Positions 43,946 through 53,189 of a DNA stretch of 64,000 bases are shown in pieces. Each line of letters opens with the position of its first letter. Positions within the stretch are counted from its first letter, which is position 1. The stretch is taken from contig JAHAJA010000005.1 in the NCBI GenBank assembly GCA_018372435.1, positions 124,001 to 188,000 of the forward strand, given 5' to 3'. The translations under genes were made by a program, and so were the position numbers. The notes under the pieces were generated by a model. It saw only the letters and a program-made list of their open reading frames with translations. It made no database searches and was not told the DNA's origin. Source of the stretch: Clostridiales bacterium (lineage in GTDB: Bacteria > Bacillota > Clostridia > Lachnospirales > Lachnospiraceae).

Positions 43946-45679
43946 ATGAGTTATTTAGAGAAATACAAAGAGTGGTGTGAAAATCCGTATTTTGATACCG
44001 AAACAAGAGAAGAGCTACTTGAATTAAAGGGGAATGAGCAAGAGATTCAGGATCGTTTCTATCGTGATTTAGCTTTTGGAACAGGTGGATTACGTGGAGT
44101 TCTTGGTAACGGAACAAATCGTATGAATATCTATACGGTTAGGAAAGCAACACAAGGTTTAGCGAATTATGTTTGCAAGAAAGCTGGACAAGAAAAAGGT
44201 GTTGCAATTGCTTATGACTCTCGTTTAATGTCAAGAGAGTTCGCTGAAGAAACGGCATTGTGTTTTGCGGCTAACGGTATTAGAGCGTATGTATTCCCAT
44301 CATTACGTCCAACGCCAGAACTTTCTTTTGCTGTACGTAGATTAGGTTGTATCGCAGGTGTAGTAATTACAGCTAGCCATAACCCATCTAATTACAATGG
44401 ATATAAGGTATATTGGGAAGATGGTGCACAGATAACAGCTCCCCTTGATGCTGAGATAATTGCAGAAGTGAATGCAATCACTGATTATGCAGTTGTTAAA
44501 ACAATGGAAATGAAAGAAGCAGAGGAAAAGGGACTATATAAAGTAATCGGAAGTGATATCGATGACGAATATATCGCCAAGATGAAAGAGTTAGTACTAA
44601 ATCCAGAGCAACTTCGTGAATATGCAAAGCAAATTAAAGTTGTATATACACCATTACATGGAACAGGACTTGTTCCGGTTACTAGAATCTTGAAAGAAAT
44701 TGGATTTGAACAGGTATATGTTGTACCAGAACAAGAACAACCAGATGGAAGATTCCCAACCATTAGTTATCCTAACCCAGAAGATCCTAAAGCGTTTGCT
44801 ATGGCAATTGAATTAGCAAAGAAGGTAGATGCAGATATTATTCTAGCAACAGATCCTGACGCTGACCGTCTTGGTATCTATGCTAAGAATACACAAACCG
44901 GAGAGTATGTATCGTTCACAGGTAATATGTCTGGAATGTTAATCTGTGAATATATATTATCGCAACGAAAAGAACTTAATAAGATGCCTAACAACGGTGC
45001 ACTAGTAACAACAATTGTGTCGAGCAATATGGCATTAGCAGTAGCGAAGGAATATGGATTAGCTTGTATTGAAACCTTAACCGGATTCAAATATATTGGA
45101 GAACAGATTAAATTCTTTGAACAACAAAATTCATACCAATACCTTTTTGGATTTGAAGAAAGCTATGGTTGTTTGATTGGAACCTATGCAAGGGATAAAG
45201 ATGCAGTATCCGCTGTTATGGCTCTTTGCGAAGCTGCAGCATATTACAAAGCTCATAATCTTACTTTGTGGGATCAGATGCTACGTATCTATGATAAATA
45301 TGGCTACTACATGGAAGACTTGCATACAATCACACTAAAAGGTCAAGACGGTGCAGAAAGAATTAATCGCATTATGGATCGTTTCCGTACAGAGAATGTT
45401 TTATCCATAGCAGATACGAAAGTAAAAGCACTTCGTGACTATGACAATGATGTAGTAATTAATTATGAGACAGCAGAAAAAACTACAACAGGATTACCAA
45501 AGTCAAATGTTCTGTATTTTGATTTAGTAGATGATGTATGGTGTTGTGTAAGACCATCGGGAACAGAACCTAAGATTAAGTTCTATATGGGAGTAAAAGC
45601 GAAGTCCTTAGAAGAGGGAAGAGAACAACTTGAAAAGTTAAAACAGGCGATGAGCGAATTTGCTGAAGAAACAAAATAA
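43946..45679 (+). CDS. Phosphoglucomutase/phosphomannomutase
   Basis: A 577-residue alpha-D-phosphohexomutase of the PgcA type. The phosphoserine loop TASHNPSNYNGYKVYW (about 139-154), the metal loop DPDADRLGIY, the sugar loop GFEESYGCL and the phosphate loop RPSGTEPKIKFY are all intact. Next to GH130, it should turn mannose-1-phosphate and glucose-1-phosphate into the 6-phosphates. TTTAGGAGG precedes the start, 18 bases after the esterase gene. Confidence 0.93.
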   Translation: MSYLEKYKEWCENPYFDTETREELLELKGNEQEIQDRFYRDLAFGTGGLRGVLGNGTNRMNIYTVRKATQGLANYVCKKAGQEKGVAIAYDSRLMSREFAEETALCFAANGIRAYVFPSLRPTPELSFAVRRLGCIAGVVITASHNPSNYNGYKVYWEDGAQITAPLDAEIIAEVNAITDYAVVKTMEMKEAEEKGLYKVIGSDIDDEYIAKMKELVLNPEQLREYAKQIKVVYTPLHGTGLVPVTRILKEIGFEQVYVVPEQEQPDGRFPTISYPNPEDPKAFAMAIELAKKVDADIILATDPDADRLGIYAKNTQTGEYVSFTGNMSGMLICEYILSQRKELNKMPNNGALVTTIVSSNMALAVAKEYGLACIETLTGFKYIGEQIKFFEQQNSYQYLFGFEESYGCLIGTYARDKDAVSAVMALCEAAAYYKAHNLTLWDQMLRIYDKYGYYMEDLHTITLKGQDGAERINRIMDRFRTENVLSIADTKVKALRDYDNDVVINYETAEKTTTGLPKSNVLYFDLVDDVWCCVRPSGTEPKIKFYMGVKAKSLEEGREQLEKLKQAMSEFAEETK

Positions 45680-45685
45680 ATAGAG

Positions 45686-45737
45686 AAGGTCGAGGATATC
45701 AATTTGATTATATCAAATTGATATCCTCGACCTTTTT
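45686..45737. terminator. Terminator closing the mannoside operon
   Basis: An exact stem of about 22 bp, starting AAGGTCGAGGATATCAATTT, with a short loop and TTTTT at the end. Confidence 0.9.
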
Positions 45738-45824
45738 CACTTTCAGTTTACTTGCGAGTATTTTTTTATTTGTAATTATTGATATCTATGTAACCAATAA
45801 GTCTTATGAAGGAAAATGAATGGT

Positions 45825-46571
45825 TTATTCGTATTCTACTACATCTAACCATTTCATTAACAATTCTCTTTCTTCTGGTTTGTTTTTCGTTAATTGTGCT
45901 GCAGCGACAATTGGCAACCAAGTCTGTACGTAACGTTTTTCTGTTTGACTCTTCTTGCAGAAGAGATCTAGATATAAGTCTGCGGCTTTTGGATTATCTA
46001 ATGATAATAGAAGATAAGTTCTTGCAGCGTCAGCGCTGGCATTTCCTTGTGAAGCATGCACCCAATCCAGAACGTATAATTTATCGTTAGAAACGATGAT
46101 GTTCTTAGGATTGAAATCACCATGACATACTTTGGTGTGTTTTGGCATTCCATCTAGTCTGGTTAATAAATCATATTTCTTAATGCTATCAATGCAATCA
46201 AGACTATTGATTTGACGAACCATCTTATCCTTGAGCTTATTAAGTTGTGGAGATCGTTTGGAATGAATCTCTAATTGCAAGTCCACCATCTGTTCAATAT
46301 AGGATTGCAATTTGTCAGGATTATCTTTCATTAATTGGTATAGAATCTTGCCTTCAATGAAATTCATGCTAATAGCCCATTGTCCATCGATGATGGATAC
46401 TTCACTTATACTTGGGATATCTAATCCTGTTTCTTCGACTCGTGAGGTATTTAACGCTTCATTCAATACTTCTGTTTTAGGAAAATCTTTATTAAATACT
46501 TTAATTGCAATGTCCCCATCTCGGTATACACTTGCATTTGTACCTTTAGATATTAAATTCTCTAACTTCAT
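45825..46571 (-). CDS. Aminoglycoside phosphotransferase-like kinase (APH fold)
   Basis: A 248-residue small-molecule kinase of the protein-kinase-like fold. The catalytic loop VCHGDFNPKNII (Asp and Asn present) and the LDW metal motif are intact; the N-terminus has a glycine-poor nucleotide loop SKGTNASVYRDGDIAIKVF. APH-fold enzymes phosphorylate antibiotics, choline, homoserine or sugars; this one cannot be assigned. Start at 46571 follows GAGGAGCG; a longer frame to 46616 is less likely. Confidence 0.8.
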   Translation of the reverse strand: MKLENLISKGTNASVYRDGDIAIKVFNKDFPKTEVLNEALNTSRVEETGLDIPSISEVSIIDGQWAISMNFIEGKILYQLMKDNPDKLQSYIEQMVDLQLEIHSKRSPQLNKLKDKMVRQINSLDCIDSIKKYDLLTRLDGMPKHTKVCHGDFNPKNIIVSNDKLYVLDWVHASQGNASADAARTYLLLSLDNPKAADLYLDLFCKKSQTEKRYVQTWLPIVAAAQLTKNKPEERELLMKWLDVVEYE

Positions 46572-46971
46572 ATGAATCGCTCCTCTCGTTGCTGTCTTAC
46601 CTGTTAAGTTTACCATTATGTTACATGTTAGTAATCTTTTGGATTGATTATATTATACTACAAACTGCTCAAAAAGTACAGTGTATTAGGGTGTAAATTA
46701 TTAAAAATATATAAAAAAATAAGATGTGATATAAAAATATGATCAAAATGTTTAAAAAAGATAAAAATTTGCAACAAAACAATACAATATGTTTAAAATT
46801 TATAAATAAAAGTCGAGAAATAGCTAGAAATTGAAGCAGAAGTATGGTAAAATATAAACAAAACAAAGAATAGTATATGAACTGTGATATACAAATATTA
46901 CAAAATTGTGTTTTGTAAGAATGCCAAAAGAAAACTAGTTCAAAGACTTTGGAAGGGAGCATTTTGCTATT
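46572..46971. other. AT-rich intergenic region
   Basis: About 400 bases, extremely AT-rich, between the divergent kinase and chemoreceptor genes. I see the ribosome sites but no clear vegetative or sigma-D promoter, repeat or RNA structure. Confidence 0.5.
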
Positions 46972-47937
46972 ATGAGTATATTAAAGAAAAGTAAAAAAAC
47001 AAGTAATACTGAAAATATTAATACTCAGCAACTGGAAGTTAAAGAGAAGGCAAAACAAATACATATAGGAGTAAAGCACATAGAAGATTCAATTGAGTAT
47101 TTTATGAATGGAGAAGGGGATATATCAAAATATTTTGAAGAGATTAGAGAAGGTTTTGATTCAACTTCATTAAAACTTGGAAACATGAATGAGAATTTAG
47201 ATAATAGACAAAAGAATTTCAAGGATTTTCATATATATGCGAGTCAAGTGAATGATATCGTTTCAAAGTCTGATGATGCAATAACAGAAGCAGATAATAA
47301 GATGGGAACATTATCGAATTATATAGAACAAAGTTGCGATCAGTTAGGTAATATTACGAATACATTCCGTACATTAGAGAAAAACTTCGAGAACATTCAA
47401 GAAATGTCAAAGAATATTACAGGGATAGCTTCCAATACAAATTTATTAGCGCTAAATGCATCCATTGAAGCTGCTAGAGCAGGTGATGCCGGAAGGGGAT
47501 TTGCAGTTGTAGCGGAACAGATTCGTGAGTTATCTACATCAACAACGAAGTTGGTATCAGGGATTGATGAATCGGTACAAGCATTGTTTGATAGTTTAGA
47601 TGGTTTAAAGAAAGAAATTGAAAAAACAAAAGGCACAATTCAAGAGAACCTTTCATATGCTAATGATGTTAAGACTAATTTTGTGCAAGTTACAGAGTAT
47701 ACGAAAGAAGTAAAAGAATTCAGTGATAGGATTGTATCTCAAATCGGTGATACAGGGAGTGAAATTCAATCTATTGGCAATGATACAACCGATATAGCTA
47801 GTGTAATACATAAATTAGGTAGCAAATTAGATACTTTGAATGAGAAGATGACTAATAAATCAGCCTTGCTATGTGAGGTAAGTGATTTCCTAAAGCAACT
47901 TGACAATCTAGTTGATGAAGAAATCAAAGAGGTATAA
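46972..47937 (+). CDS. Soluble methyl-accepting chemotaxis-type protein
   Basis: A 321-residue protein, mostly coiled coil, without a membrane segment. The signalling hairpin tip ASNTNLLALNASIEAARAGDAGRGFAVVAEQIRELS (about 148-184) is the conserved CheA/CheW contact. A short N-terminal helical region takes the place of a classical sensor domain, so it must sense through a partner or bind cytoplasmic arrays. No other chemotaxis gene is adjacent. Confidence 0.9.
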   Translation: MSILKKSKKTSNTENINTQQLEVKEKAKQIHIGVKHIEDSIEYFMNGEGDISKYFEEIREGFDSTSLKLGNMNENLDNRQKNFKDFHIYASQVNDIVSKSDDAITEADNKMGTLSNYIEQSCDQLGNITNTFRTLEKNFENIQEMSKNITGIASNTNLLALNASIEAARAGDAGRGFAVVAEQIRELSTSTTKLVSGIDESVQALFDSLDGLKKEIEKTKGTIQENLSYANDVKTNFVQVTEYTKEVKEFSDRIVSQIGDTGSEIQSIGNDTTDIASVIHKLGSKLDTLNEKMTNKSALLCEVSDFLKQLDNLVDEEIKEV

Positions 47938-48318
47938 GGTTGTATTACAAATCAGAGGAGAGTAATTAACTACCGTACTATAATAGAAGATTGATATTAT
48001 AGAAGGCGGAGTATATTACGGTGAAATGATTACAACACTTGAAGCTTAAGCACTAAAGAGTCCAACTGCCATGGTATGGTTAAGATGATGGTATGTGAAT
48101 TCTAATATAGAAGAAGCTGCGGTTATGATAGAAGAATAAGACATCATATCAGTAGCAGTTACAATGAATACGTTACCATATTGTAATATTGTCTTTATCG
48201 AAGGAGAAGAGAGAAAGTCAATATTAAGTGTATAACTTATCTTGGAGATAGCATCGGCAAGATGTGGGTTAATTGAAGGCAATGTCTTTTTCAATAGACA
48301 CTGCCTTCTTATTTTCGT
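47938..48318. other. Intergenic region with possible decayed coding sequence and a terminator
   Basis: About 380 bases. A plus-strand frame from 48023 (ATGATTACAACACTTGAAGC) continues in pieces broken by stops, including ALKSPTAMVWLR, VAVTMNTLPYCNIVFIEG and ILEIASARCGLIEGNVFF. This could be a gene remnant, but no family is recognised. It ends at a hairpin followed by T-rich sequence. The opposite strand has an 82-codon TTG frame that is not convincing. Confidence 0.35.
48275..48316 (+). terminator. Hairpin terminator
   Basis: GAAGGCA-A-TGTCT pairs with AGACA-C-TGCCTTC across an eight-base loop with one internal mismatch, followed by TTATTTTC. It may end transcription from the chemoreceptor side. 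Confidence 0.6.
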
Positions 48319-49320
48319 CTAAGAATTACCTACATCTAGGCCACTGTGGTAAGAGCGATTACCAATTGCTTCTATGAGACGATCGAACCTAGTATAATCA
48401 ATTAACCCATTGGATTTGCTATTAAGGTAAGCGGTAATATGCGAGAGAATATTCTGATAATAGATGGCTGCCTTACTATATAAATCATAGATAGAGTCTG
48501 TTGATTCAATGCTAGTATCCCATGGGTTTTTCCAAGTGGAATTGCTAAGATTGCATGCATCCATGGTATCTATAAGGGTATCGTTAATCATAAGAGATGA
48601 AACTATATGTTCCTGTCTTAGTAATTTTTCAAGAACACGTATCGTTCGTTGTTTTCTTCCAGTTTGATCGTGTAAGAATAAAGTTTCGATTTTCATGGAG
48701 GTGATTGCCTTTTTAATCTTAGAAGGGCTTGTTATTCTGGAACCTTTTCCCGTATCCAGGAGAAATGAATGGAAGGTTTTATTAATACTGATACTCAGTA
48801 AGTTTGAAATAATTGCCTTATCTTTATAAGATAGTGATATTGTTTTAGAAGGATAGAACTTCGAGGGGGCTAGTCCCTTTCGCTCTAGCAATAGTTTCTT
48901 ATCAATTATGGCTTCTAATATACCGTGTAGACTAAAAGAAGTGACATTCGATCCACGAATGTCAGGTGAATAACCAGTTCTATAGTAGATATAGGGGTGT
49001 ATATGTGCATCTAAGGAATAGTGGGCAAGTAATCCACATAGGTAAGCAAGACCACAATCATATTTCGAATCTGTTAATGTAGAGAGTTTATTCAGATAAT
49101 TTTGAAAGAACAGGGATACTCTATGTTCGTGCATATGATTGCCTACATTATATTCTGAAGGGCCTAAGATAAGGGATATATCGAAAAAGAAGATATCGGG
49201 ACCTTGCAGACCAAGTTTGTACGCGTTTTGATTCTGATATAAGATTGTTTTGATTTTACTTACTGTAAGGGTCTGGTACATATCAACCCCATATAAGTAA
49301 TGTGTTATATAAGCTGGCAT
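48319..49320 (-). CDS. Zinc-dependent phospholipase C family protein
   Basis: A 333-residue protein of the zinc-dependent phospholipase C/S1-P1 nuclease-like superfamily. The N-terminus MPAYITHYLYG, then LGLQGPDIFFFD, GNHMHEHRV and LCGLLAHYSLDAHIHPYIYYRTGY, supplies the His and Asp ligands. No signal peptide is present, unlike secreted clostridial phospholipases, so an intracellular or unrelated hydrolytic role is likely. CAAGGAGA precedes the start. Confidence 0.85.
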   Translation of the reverse strand: MPAYITHYLYGVDMYQTLTVSKIKTILYQNQNAYKLGLQGPDIFFFDISLILGPSEYNVGNHMHEHRVSLFFQNYLNKLSTLTDSKYDCGLAYLCGLLAHYSLDAHIHPYIYYRTGYSPDIRGSNVTSFSLHGILEAIIDKKLLLERKGLAPSKFYPSKTISLSYKDKAIISNLLSISINKTFHSFLLDTGKGSRITSPSKIKKAITSMKIETLFLHDQTGRKQRTIRVLEKLLRQEHIVSSLMINDTLIDTMDACNLSNSTWKNPWDTSIESTDSIYDLYSKAAIYYQNILSHITAYLNSKSNGLIDYTRFDRLIEAIGNRSYHSGLDVGNS

Positions 49321-49742
49321 AGTATCTCCTTGTGAAACTAAATAGTCATTTAAATCTTTTTAATAAAGTATAGTATAACAGAAGAAGCAGTAAATGATAC
49401 GGAGATATTCTAGATGAAAGAATATCTCCATTTTATGAATTCTTCTGAGTTTGATGTTTCTTTTAGGATCACTGTGTTACTATATAGAAGTGCCCTTTGC
49501 TTCATAATGTGGCAAGCAAGAAGCTTGTTTTGCCACATAGATGTGGTCAGTACACTAACATTAAAGATAAAAAGGAAATATTCTGTTTTTTCGACAAGTA
49601 AATTATGATATAAATTATTGATATCATTTAAAATAGGTAGTAGATTTTATTTATTATACTAGTTATAATAAAGGACGTGACTAAAGATGTTGTGTAATAC
49701 ATTTAAGAAATACTGATATTTTGATAAGGTAAGGGTGAAACG
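49321..49742. other. Intergenic region with two hairpins
   Basis: About 420 bases. A terminator-like hairpin lies at 49401-49434, and a second hairpin with arms ATGTGGCAA and TTGCCACAT lies at 49507-49541, without a T-run. A 64-codon plus-strand frame spans both hairpins and has no ribosome site. The rest is AT-rich upstream DNA of the exporter genes. Confidence 0.5.
49401..49434 (+). terminator. Hairpin terminator
   Basis: GGAGATATTCT pairs exactly with AGAATATCTCC around a seven-base loop, followed by ATTTT. The transcript it ends is not obvious. Confidence 0.6.
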
Positions 49743-50519
49743 ATGGAGGGTAATGAAGGCTTAGATGCCGCAGCTTTAGCTGGAAGGATTTTGTTACAGA
49801 ATGGTGCTGAGATTTTTCGTGTAGAGGAGACGATCGAGAGAATAGCAAAATCATATGGATTGGAAGGAAATAGTTCGTTTGTACTAAGTAGTGGAATATT
49901 CATTACGGAGGAAAAGGACGATAAGCATTTCTATGCCAATGTGAAGCATATTCCTCTAAGTACGGCACATCTGGATAAAGTTGCAGCAGTGAACCAGCTT
50001 TCTAGAGAAATAGAAACGGGAAAATATACGCCGGGAGAGGCAATAGAAGAGCTACATAAAATAGAAAACATGCCTGAGAATCCCAAAGTTGCGCAGATTA
50101 TTGCAGCGGGTGTTGGTAGTGCTTGTTTTGGATATCTCTTTGGAGGTTCGATATTTGATAGTCTTACAGCATTCCTAGTAGGAGGTTTGTTATGGGTGTT
50201 TCTTGGCTTTATGTCAAAGCGAAAGAAACGAATGACAAAGATTATGTTGAATCTAGGTGGTGGTATGTTTTCAACAACGTTGTCTATTCTGGGATACCAT
50301 TTAGGAATTGGGGATAACCTAAATCATATTATAATAGGTTCAATTATTCCGCTTGTTCCAGGAGTAGCATTCACGAATGCTATTCGAGATATAGCTAATG
50401 AAGATTATATTAGTGGTATTGTTCGATTAGTGGACGCATTATTAATAGCATTCTGTATTGCTTTAGGTGTAGGAATTGTAATAACTGTATATCATAAAGC
50501 TATGGGGGGAATCGGATGA
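49743..50519 (+). CDS. Threonine/serine exporter family protein, large subunit (ThrE N-terminal, YjjP-like)
   Basis: A 258-residue protein with a cytoplasmic N-terminal domain (about 1-115) and about five membrane segments. LAGRILLQNGAEIFRVEETIERIAKSYG and LVPGVAFTNAIRDIANEDYISGIVRLVDALLIA are the marks of the ThrE N-terminal family. It is one half of a split exporter; the second half overlaps it by four bases. AAGGGTG precedes the start. Confidence 0.92.
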   Translation: MEGNEGLDAAALAGRILLQNGAEIFRVEETIERIAKSYGLEGNSSFVLSSGIFITEEKDDKHFYANVKHIPLSTAHLDKVAAVNQLSREIETGKYTPGEAIEELHKIENMPENPKVAQIIAAGVGSACFGYLFGGSIFDSLTAFLVGGLLWVFLGFMSKRKKRMTKIMLNLGGGMFSTTLSILGYHLGIGDNLNHIIIGSIIPLVPGVAFTNAIRDIANEDYISGIVRLVDALLIAFCIALGVGIVITVYHKAMGGIG

Positions 50520-50956
50520 TAGGACAATTTTTAGCTGCTACATTTGGAACAATTGCATTTTCCTTACTATTTAGTGTGCCTAAGCGATATTACCCGTGGT
50601 GCGGATTGGTTGGAGGGACAGGTTGGCTTTTTTACTTGATTTTTTCAAAATATGTTGGAATTGTGATAGCATGTTTTATCGCAACTTGTGTAGTTGTTTG
50701 TCTAAGTAGGCACTTGGCAACGAGAATGAACTGTCCAGTAACGTTATTTTTGTTATCTGGAATATTTTGTCTTGTGCCAGGTGCAGGAATCTATTGGACA
50801 GCATACTATACTATTATGGAACAATATAGTCTTGCATCAGCAAAAGGATTTGAGACATTCAAAATGGGGATAGCGATTGTTCTGGGGATTACATTAGTAT
50901 TCGAGATACCGCAAGAATTCTTCAAACGAAGGATTACAAAGAGAGATCGAGTATAA
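50516..50956 (+). CDS. Threonine/serine exporter family protein, small subunit (YjjB-like)
   Basis: A 146-residue membrane protein with four to five segments and FLLSGIFCLVPGAGIYWTAYYTIME, the pattern of the DUF3815/YjjB half of ThrE. It overlaps the preceding gene by ATGA, so the two are translationally coupled. In E. coli the two-part YjjPB system exports succinate; in Corynebacterium the fused ThrE exports threonine. The substrate here is unknown. Confidence 0.9.
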   Translation: MIGQFLAATFGTIAFSLLFSVPKRYYPWCGLVGGTGWLFYLIFSKYVGIVIACFIATCVVVCLSRHLATRMNCPVTLFLLSGIFCLVPGAGIYWTAYYTIMEQYSLASAKGFETFKMGIAIVLGITLVFEIPQEFFKRRITKRDRV

Positions 50957-51001
50957 TATAGTTAGAATAAGTGAAGACATCAATGATGGGAGGTTTAGAA
51001 G

Positions 51002-51559
51002 ATGGAGGTTGGAATGAACAGAGAGGAAGCATACCAACTGCTTGAGAATAATGTTATTGATACGATTCATGAATGGCAAGTGAAATTAGGTTATACAGAG
51101 GAAATGATACGAATCTATTATAATAGAGATTCGTTAGAACATCTTGTGAAGTTACCACTACCAACTATACTAGAAGCGAAAGAGTTTCTGATAGCATGGC
51201 GTGAAACGGTTCAGGACCATCTGGGTAAAGTGCATCTAAGCAACAATGAGGAGAGATTTTGCATCGGTATACCAGCAGAAGGAACGAAGTATGTTCATGA
51301 GCAGAGGAAAGGAAGTACCTTTTTGCTTAATTTGATGGAAGTGTTGAAAGAGACTACCTGTTCAATTGAACAAATCCTTGAAGTATTCAAGAAGAGGTCA
51401 CCAAACGTTATTTGTGAGAGAGCGGTGGATGAAGAATTTGATTATGTAATCTACTATGAGAATGATGCATTAGATTCTTTTCGATACTGTTTTAGCTTAG
51501 GCGAGATGGGAGCGTTTTATCATAGATTTTCTGAGTATGATTATCAAACCGTACGCTAG
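51002..51559 (+). CDS. DUF3877 family protein
   Basis: A soluble 185-residue protein I recognise as DUF3877 from its N-terminal pattern YQLLENNVIDTIHEWQVKLGYTEEMIRIYYNRDSLEHL. The function is unknown; the family is largely confined to Lachnospiraceae and relatives. Two starts (51002 and 51014) each have a GGAGG-type site; the first is used. The gene follows the exporter genes by 45 bases and ends before a terminator. Confidence 0.7.
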   Translation: MEVGMNREEAYQLLENNVIDTIHEWQVKLGYTEEMIRIYYNRDSLEHLVKLPLPTILEAKEFLIAWRETVQDHLGKVHLSNNEERFCIGIPAEGTKYVHEQRKGSTFLLNLMEVLKETTCSIEQILEVFKKRSPNVICERAVDEEFDYVIYYENDALDSFRYCFSLGEMGAFYHRFSEYDYQTVR

Positions 51560-51618
51560 GAAATTACAAATTGACTTATGATATAGAAGTCAATTTAATT
51601 AGATTATTAATAATATAA

Positions 51619-51660
51619 GGGTTCTGATTCTTTTACTCTAAAAAGAAGGTATCAGAACCC
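51619..51660 (+). terminator. Imperfect hairpin terminator
   Basis: GGGTTCTGAT pairs with ATCAGAACCC, extended by a few more pairs around a central A/T-rich loop. No long T-run follows. Confidence 0.6.
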
Positions 51661-51706
51661 ATTAGATTTAGCTTATAATAATAGCAGATATGAAGGAGGA
51701 GTTAAT

Positions 51707-53176
51707 ATGGTTTTTTCTAAAAAGACAAAATCTTGTAGTGAAATGGTAGGGTTATTGGAGTATGTTGATGAGGCATTAGCTGGAAAAGATGTAACATTGC
51801 CAAAGAGTGATCACCCCGTACATAAAAAGGTTATTGAACGTTTTGACCAATTATTAGTCAATGAAAAGAGAATGTCACAAGCAGCGAAAGGTGTACTTGA
51901 AGTAGCAGCCACATTAAGTAGTTTCGATGTAGGAATGACACATATCTCAAATCAATTGATGGATTTTGCGAAAGATTTGGAGGCTCTTAGTGCTTCAAAT
52001 CTTGCGATTGTCGAAGAAACTACAGCAACAATGAATCAGGTTACAGATACAATAGATCAAACAACAGTGACACTTGAGAATCTATCGAATGATTCAAAGA
52101 ATCTGTCTACTAAGAATAGCGAGAGTAAAGAACTTCTTGTAGAAGTTGAATCATTGAAGGAAGAAGTAGTTACCGATACAAAAGAGATGAATGACAAGAT
52201 TGAACAGTTAGTTGAATTAGCTGTTGCAGTTGGTAAAATTGTTGATAGTGTACAAGGCATCGCTAACCAAACAAATCTCCTTGCTTTAAATGCAGCGATT
52301 GAAGCAGCAAGAGCTGGAGAACATGGTAAGGGGTTTGCTGTTGTGGCAGAAGAAGTTCGTAATCTTGCTGACAATACGAAAGATAACTTAGAAGGTATGA
52401 GGGGTTTCGTATCAAGTATTCATACGGCAGCAGAAGAAGGAAAAGCTAGTATGGAGCGAGCTTTAACGTCAACAAGTCAGATGAGTGAGAAGATAGATGC
52501 TGTATCACAAACAATAGGAAGTAACATACAAGTATTAGAAGATGTTATAGAAAACGTCGATACCGTGTATACTTCTATGCAGGGAATTAAAGTTGCAGCT
52601 ACAGAGATTAATATAGCGATGGAAAGTTCAAGCGATGATGCACAACAATTAAGCGAGATGACTAAGAATATTCATAAAGATGCTGTGGAAAGTGTTAGTT
52701 TTGCAAAGGGTATCTCAAAAATTGATGATCAATTAACGGAAATCGTTTCTTCCTTGTATGAAGGGTTACGTTCTGGAAAACATGCAGTAACGAATGATGA
52801 GCTTAGAACTGCTATTGAAAAAGCCATGAAAGCACACAAAGATTGGCTTGCGAATATGAATTTAATCGTTGATAAGATGAAGGTACTGCCTATTCAGACA
52901 AACTCTAACAAATGCGCTTTCGGACATTTCTATCATGCAATTCATATCGATCATACTGCAATCATTGATGATTGGAGAGAAGTGGACAAGCTGCACAAAG
53001 AATTCCACACAATGGGAGACACGATTCTAGATTCCGTTAGAGCCCATGACGAAAGTAAGGCAAAACAACAGTATGAGCAAACAATTGCATTGTCAGAGAA
53101 ATTATTAGCGTTACTTGAAAAAATTGTAGCAACAATTGATTCAATGACAGCAAAACAGATTAGAATATTCAAATAG
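51707..53176 (+). CDS. Soluble methyl-accepting chemotaxis protein with C-terminal CZB zinc-binding domain
   Basis: A 489-residue cytoplasmic chemoreceptor. The signalling tip GIANQTNLLALNAAIEAARAGEHGKGFAVVAEEVRNLA lies near residues 184-220. The C-terminal CZB domain (about 365-480) shows AHKDWL, KCAFGHFYH and KLHKEFHTMGD, giving the His3Cys zinc site. CZB domains sense zinc or hypochlorous acid. No membrane segment is present. GAAGGAGGAG precedes the start. Confidence 0.9.
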   Translation: MVFSKKTKSCSEMVGLLEYVDEALAGKDVTLPKSDHPVHKKVIERFDQLLVNEKRMSQAAKGVLEVAATLSSFDVGMTHISNQLMDFAKDLEALSASNLAIVEETTATMNQVTDTIDQTTVTLENLSNDSKNLSTKNSESKELLVEVESLKEEVVTDTKEMNDKIEQLVELAVAVGKIVDSVQGIANQTNLLALNAAIEAARAGEHGKGFAVVAEEVRNLADNTKDNLEGMRGFVSSIHTAAEEGKASMERALTSTSQMSEKIDAVSQTIGSNIQVLEDVIENVDTVYTSMQGIKVAATEINIAMESSSDDAQQLSEMTKNIHKDAVESVSFAKGISKIDDQLTEIVSSLYEGLRSGKHAVTNDELRTAIEKAMKAHKDWLANMNLIVDKMKVLPIQTNSNKCAFGHFYHAIHIDHTAIIDDWREVDKLHKEFHTMGDTILDSVRAHDESKAKQQYEQTIALSEKLLALLEKIVATIDSMTAKQIRIFK

Positions 53177-53189
53177 AAAGTTGAGAAGT

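Noticed and set aside
45825..46571. Kinase considered as an aminoglycoside resistance gene
   Set aside because: Only the general APH fold and catalytic motifs are visible; no resistance subgroup can be assigned and no mobile element is nearby.
48046..48294. 82-residue minus-strand frame with TTG start
   Set aside because: Its start lies inside a terminator hairpin, it needs a rare start codon, and no family is recognised; kept only as part of the unexplained region.
49414..49608. 64-residue plus-strand frame before the exporter genes
   Set aside because: It begins inside the hairpin at 49401-49434, crosses a second hairpin and lacks a ribosome site.
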